NCBI RefSeq assembly: GCF_000213175.1
Contig: NW_009799104.1
Span: 2,696,632 to 2,760,631, forward strand
Source of the DNA: Neurospora tetrasperma FGSC 2508
Lineage: Eukaryota; Ascomycota; Sordariomycetes; Sordariales; Sordariaceae
Reading direction: 5' to 3'
Length of the DNA: 64,000 bases
Positions 60,872-64,000 of this stretch are shown here, one piece after another (the first letter of the stretch is position 1; each line of letters begins with the position of its first letter). A program made the position numbers and the translations under genes. The notes beneath the pieces are model-generated. The model worked only from the letters and a program-made list of their open reading frames with translations. It ran no database searches and was not told the origin of the DNA.

Positions 60872-61987
60872 TATTCTTTTGATTATTACTGTAGTTCGTA
60901 GGCGGTTAATTAATCTCTATAAAACTATCCCTTCCTATATTATTACCTACTTTGAATTATTTAACTAGAAGCTAGCCTCATTAGCAACCTGCACGCATAA
61001 TATATAAATGGGACCTAATTACATATAGTTCGGTACTATCCCTATAGAGATAACCTTATAGGGGGGTAATTTATTTAATAAATAGTATTCTAAACTGAAG
61101 GGAACCTTCCCTAATCTACAATATCCTTATAATAGCCGTTTGTAACCTTATTCAAAAAACTTTCGAGCCTAATATAGGCTCCCTTATACCTATAAGATAG
61201 AGGAAACTTACCGAATTAGTAAGGTAGTCTTAGTTAATAAGGTTGACTATTACCCCTTCTAGTATTTTATTCAATATTATATAAAATCCCCTTTATATTA
61301 CTCTGAGTTTTACTATATTAATTTGTATATTAGGATATAGTAAATAAATATTTATAATTTCGCCTAGCTACTTAAGGAATTTATAAAGTTCGTCCCCCCA
61401 ATTGAAGTAATCCCTTTAGTAATAGAACTATATTACTACCTTAAAAGAAGCAAAAGAATAGACCTTGTAGCCGGTCTAAGAAAACCCAACCCATACGAGC
61501 TTCAGCGCAGTATAACTATTCCCAGTATAAAGTAGGGCCTAATATCGAACAGCTAAATGCCCAAAACGAAGTACGTAATTGTATTAAGGTAGCTAACAAT
61601 AATGAGGATGAGGATAAGGATAATGAGCTGGCTTGATACTAGGTAGAAAGAGTACGGGAGGTACGGTGGCGGGAGGAGGCGAGAAAGGAGGAAGCCATTG
61701 AAATATCTTTAAATGGCTTATTTAACGAGCTTTTTGAACTGTCAAATGTCAGTATTTAGACTGTTAATAAGGTAGAAATAGATTGATATTCAACACCATA
61801 GAGATATTACGAGATTTGAGTCGTAGGGACGTATATATAGATGGGTAACCCAGCTACAGATGTTACTAGACATTGAAAATATGGAAATATACAGCTAAAA
61901 CTCCATACTTTACATAACAGCTAACATTTAGATTGAGAGGGTGCTAGTAGGAAAGGATAGGGTGCGGGGAGGGTTACTCTTCAGTAA

Positions 61988-63802
61988 ATTCTGCCGGGCT
62001 ACCCGGAAGACAATGTTCTACTCTAAATACTAACGTTTACTAGTTCTAGTAGCTTAGATAATTCGTTAGACGAGCTTAATAATAAGATTTCGATAACCGT
62101 ATTGCTCTTCTATTTCGCTATCTATTCTCAAACCTTTACTTCTTAGTATCTACTTAATTTATTATCTTTATCCTCCTCTTCTATATCGTTGGTTATATTA
62201 ATACAATTGTATATCATACTCTAAGTACGACTACGAATATCGTTATTATATAATTTTCCAAATATAGGACCAATCTCATACTATCAATAATTGCGCCGCC
62301 CTACGGCTCGGATGGGTTGGGTGTTCTTTGATTCACTACGCGGCGCCGCGGCTTTTTTACCAATCATGTTAATTTATTTTAGTAGAATGGCCTCGTTACT
62401 AAACGGGTTACCCTACTTAGGTGGGCGTCCTTTGGGTATAGCTTTGGCGGCCGGGCGAAAATATAGATATTTATCTATTATATTCTAGTATAGGTATTAG
62501 TATATAATTAATCTAAAGTGGGAATAATTGTAGTTTTACTCGCTATTAAATAGAATACTAGAATAAATAGTCGTCGTCTTCAGTAATCAAGGTTCTTTTA
62601 CTAATTTCCTTCTTAGTTTCCATTTTGTAGGTATAAAGCAAATTAAATTGCGTTCTAAATTATTAGGTATACGGTTAGAGAGTTTTACTAGGGTAATTCG
62701 AAGTAGGGAGGCTACCCTTGAATTAGTTATACTAATTAATAAGTAAATTGTATACCTAGGTTGTAATACTAAGCGGAGTATTGCCTCCCTATAGGAGCCC
62801 GATTGCATTCATATATTCATAGGAGGATAATTTAGTAACGATCTCTTCAAAGTAGGTATAGCAGCGGAGAGTATATTGTGTACTAGTATAGTATAGATGA
62901 ATTAAATTACTACGCGTAAATAACCTATATAACTTAAGTAAATTATCATTAGATTCATTAAGCAATGTAGGTTTCTACTTATAATTATAAAACCCTTTAA
63001 TATAGTAACTAGCCTATTTTATCTTTAAGGGGAGTAAATCGTTTGTAGTCTGTTTAATAGTAGCTTCTTATACCTCCCCAAATTAACAATGTAGAAGTAA
63101 TAAAGCGCTTTCAAACTTTGGTATCGATAGCGTGTAGATTATATACTACTATATATAAAAGAACCTTATTTTAGTATCAGTAATTCCATTAGCAAGCAGG
63201 CTCAGCCTAGTCTATATTCTAGTAATTATTTTAACCTTCTTGTACACACGGCGTACTTTGCCAAGATTATTTTAATTACGTTATTCTATTGCTTTCCATT
63301 ACAGTTTTTATACTATTACTTCATTATTATTAGAATTGTTTTTACTATTGTCTTCTTTATTAATTAATCCTATCCTTATCGTCCTCTTTATTATTCGATT
63401 GCTACTCATCCGCCTTATCCTATACTACATCGTCTTAATCTATACATTACTAATTATCTTCAAGGTCCTTGACAATTTGGGAAGATTTGACTAATAGCTT
63501 TGATTAATTGATTACTACCGTTGATTATAATAACTATTAGTTTAGGGATTGAGAAGTTATTTATCGTCTTTTTAAAATACTTAATAGGCTAGCTAAGTCC
63601 TTTATCCCTCTCATTATTAAGAACTGATTAAAAGACTAGTATAGATAACTTCTCTAGCGTAACTACAATACCTTATACAATTGGTATATAATACCGGTTC
63701 GTTTTGTAAGTGGTATTAAGTAGGAGGGTATATAGGTATTACCTCTATATTTTCTTTTGCGTGGTTGGATACTACCCGTTAAGTCTTCAAAACCGACCGT
63801 CT
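61988..63802 (-). mobile_element. MULE-7: Mutator-like relic cut by an LTR
   Basis: Aligns in the minus-strand direction with MULE-3 and MULE-4: the block near 62390-62450 (GTTACTAAACGGG...GGGCGTCC) corresponds to 27230-27270 and 31300-31340. The interior near 63600-63650 matches the conserved CCTCTCATTATTAA block. Both ends are missing: it abuts MULE-6 on the left and the LTR at 63803 on the right. A GC-rich patch at 62290-62460 is much less mutated than other copies and encodes a minus-strand piece with RPPK..P..AHLS and KINMIGKKA. Confidence 0.65.
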
Positions 63803-64000
63803 TGTCACGATGCCGACCAACAAGGACTTTGGAAAGGGCGTATTATTGTACGAAGGGGGAAAGACTAGAAGAGAGCAGCGAAAACTCTGTTCTCAAACTA
63901 TATATATTGTGGGGTGGAGATAATAGTTGAGGATATAATTCGGATTTGTAGTACTGCGGTAGGGGAACGCCAAGGCTTTAGTATTGTAAATTCTAGTATT
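63803..64000 (-). repeat. LTR of G3 family, opposite orientation, cut by window end
   Basis: Begins TGTCACGATGCCG and, read in reverse, aligns with 29141-29346 over its whole length. About six bases should remain beyond the window. It preserves the GTGACA terminus and other C/G bases lost at 29141, so it is the least mutated LTR of this family here. No internal sequence of G3 lies to its left, so it is either a solo LTR or the near end of an element extending past the window. Confidence 0.85.

Larger units (their letters stand above)
59030..61750 (+). pseudogene. MULE-6 protein relic, two parts
   Basis: Plus-strand frame, interrupted by the mariner. Before it: an acidic, Asn-rich start (DEKESNN) and RLRRIYSKVRTATRT. 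After it: PFVTLFKKLSSLI and LYL.DRGNLPN near 61140-61210. These match the minus-strand proteins of MULE-3 (residues near 27430-27530). The C-terminus reads QYNYSQYKVGPNIEQLN, then an Asn/Glu/Asp-rich stretch and KEEAIEISLNGLFNELF (61510-61750), shared with the MULE group. Stops are Gln-type. The catalytic core was not located, so it may be internally deleted. Confidence 0.55.
58969..61979 (+). mobile_element. MULE-6: Mutator-like relic split by a mariner element
   Basis: The right end (…GGGTGCGGGGAGGGTTACTC, ending at 61979) matches the end of MITE-A. The inner 300 bp also match MITE-A. TTCAGTAA follows at 61980-61987, but its partner at a left end was not found, so the left boundary is uncertain. 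A mariner element occupies 59496-60871. Confidence 0.65.

Overview
The window looks like a transposon graveyard from a filamentous ascomycete fungus. Almost all of it is AT-rich sequence built from overlapping, nested transposable elements. Their reading frames are broken mostly by TAA/TAG where Gln or Trp codons would be expected, and related copies differ almost only by C-to-T and G-to-A changes. That is the signature of repeat-induced point mutation (RIP). I found no host housekeeping gene, rRNA or CRISPR array, and no functional tRNA gene. Nearly every short open frame is a fragment or antisense shadow of an element.

Layout. Positions 1-872 hold a 20-C run and unclassified sequence. A minus-strand Gypsy chromodomain element (G1, about 873-12640) contains three nested insertions: a tRNA-headed SINE-like element (2080-2884), a 3.5-kb Mutator-like element (MULE, 6414-9898) and a 0.57-kb MITE (10484-11054). 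G1 itself interrupts a minus-strand gag (12641-13990). A plus-strand gag relic (14040-15230) carries a 5'-truncated second copy of the SINE-like element. A MULE lies at 16442-19948, followed by Gypsy G2 (minus, about 20530-26620) carrying a 416-bp MITE, and then a truncated MULE (26631-29140). Gypsy G3 (plus, 29141 to about 39995) holds a complete 3.05-kb MULE at 30664-33713. The 3' part of Gypsy G4 and its LTR occupy 39995-42232. A plus-strand MULE relic is split by a complete Copia element (42403-48224, 207-bp LTRs, GAAAG duplication).

From about 48676 the sequence is less decayed. It contains a GC-rich island, a large minus-strand gene resembling fungal Tnp2-type transposases with a recognisable intron (about 49500-54133), and a plus-strand Tyr/Gly/Pro-rich gag-like ORF (55177-58223) followed by degenerate tandem repeats. 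A MULE relic split by a Tc1/mariner element (59496-60871) comes next, then another MULE relic (about 62000-63800). The window ends in an LTR of the G3 family in opposite orientation.

The genes do not form pathways. The biology here is nested transposition followed by RIP. Six insertion events are bounded exactly by target-site duplications: four MULE or MITE insertions with 8-bp duplications are the clearest, alongside a fifth MULE with degraded ends, the Copia, the mariner and both SINE-like copies. These allow the relative order of insertion to be read. The least conventional items are the long tRNA-headed SINE-like family and the uncharacterised gag-like ORF with its repeats.
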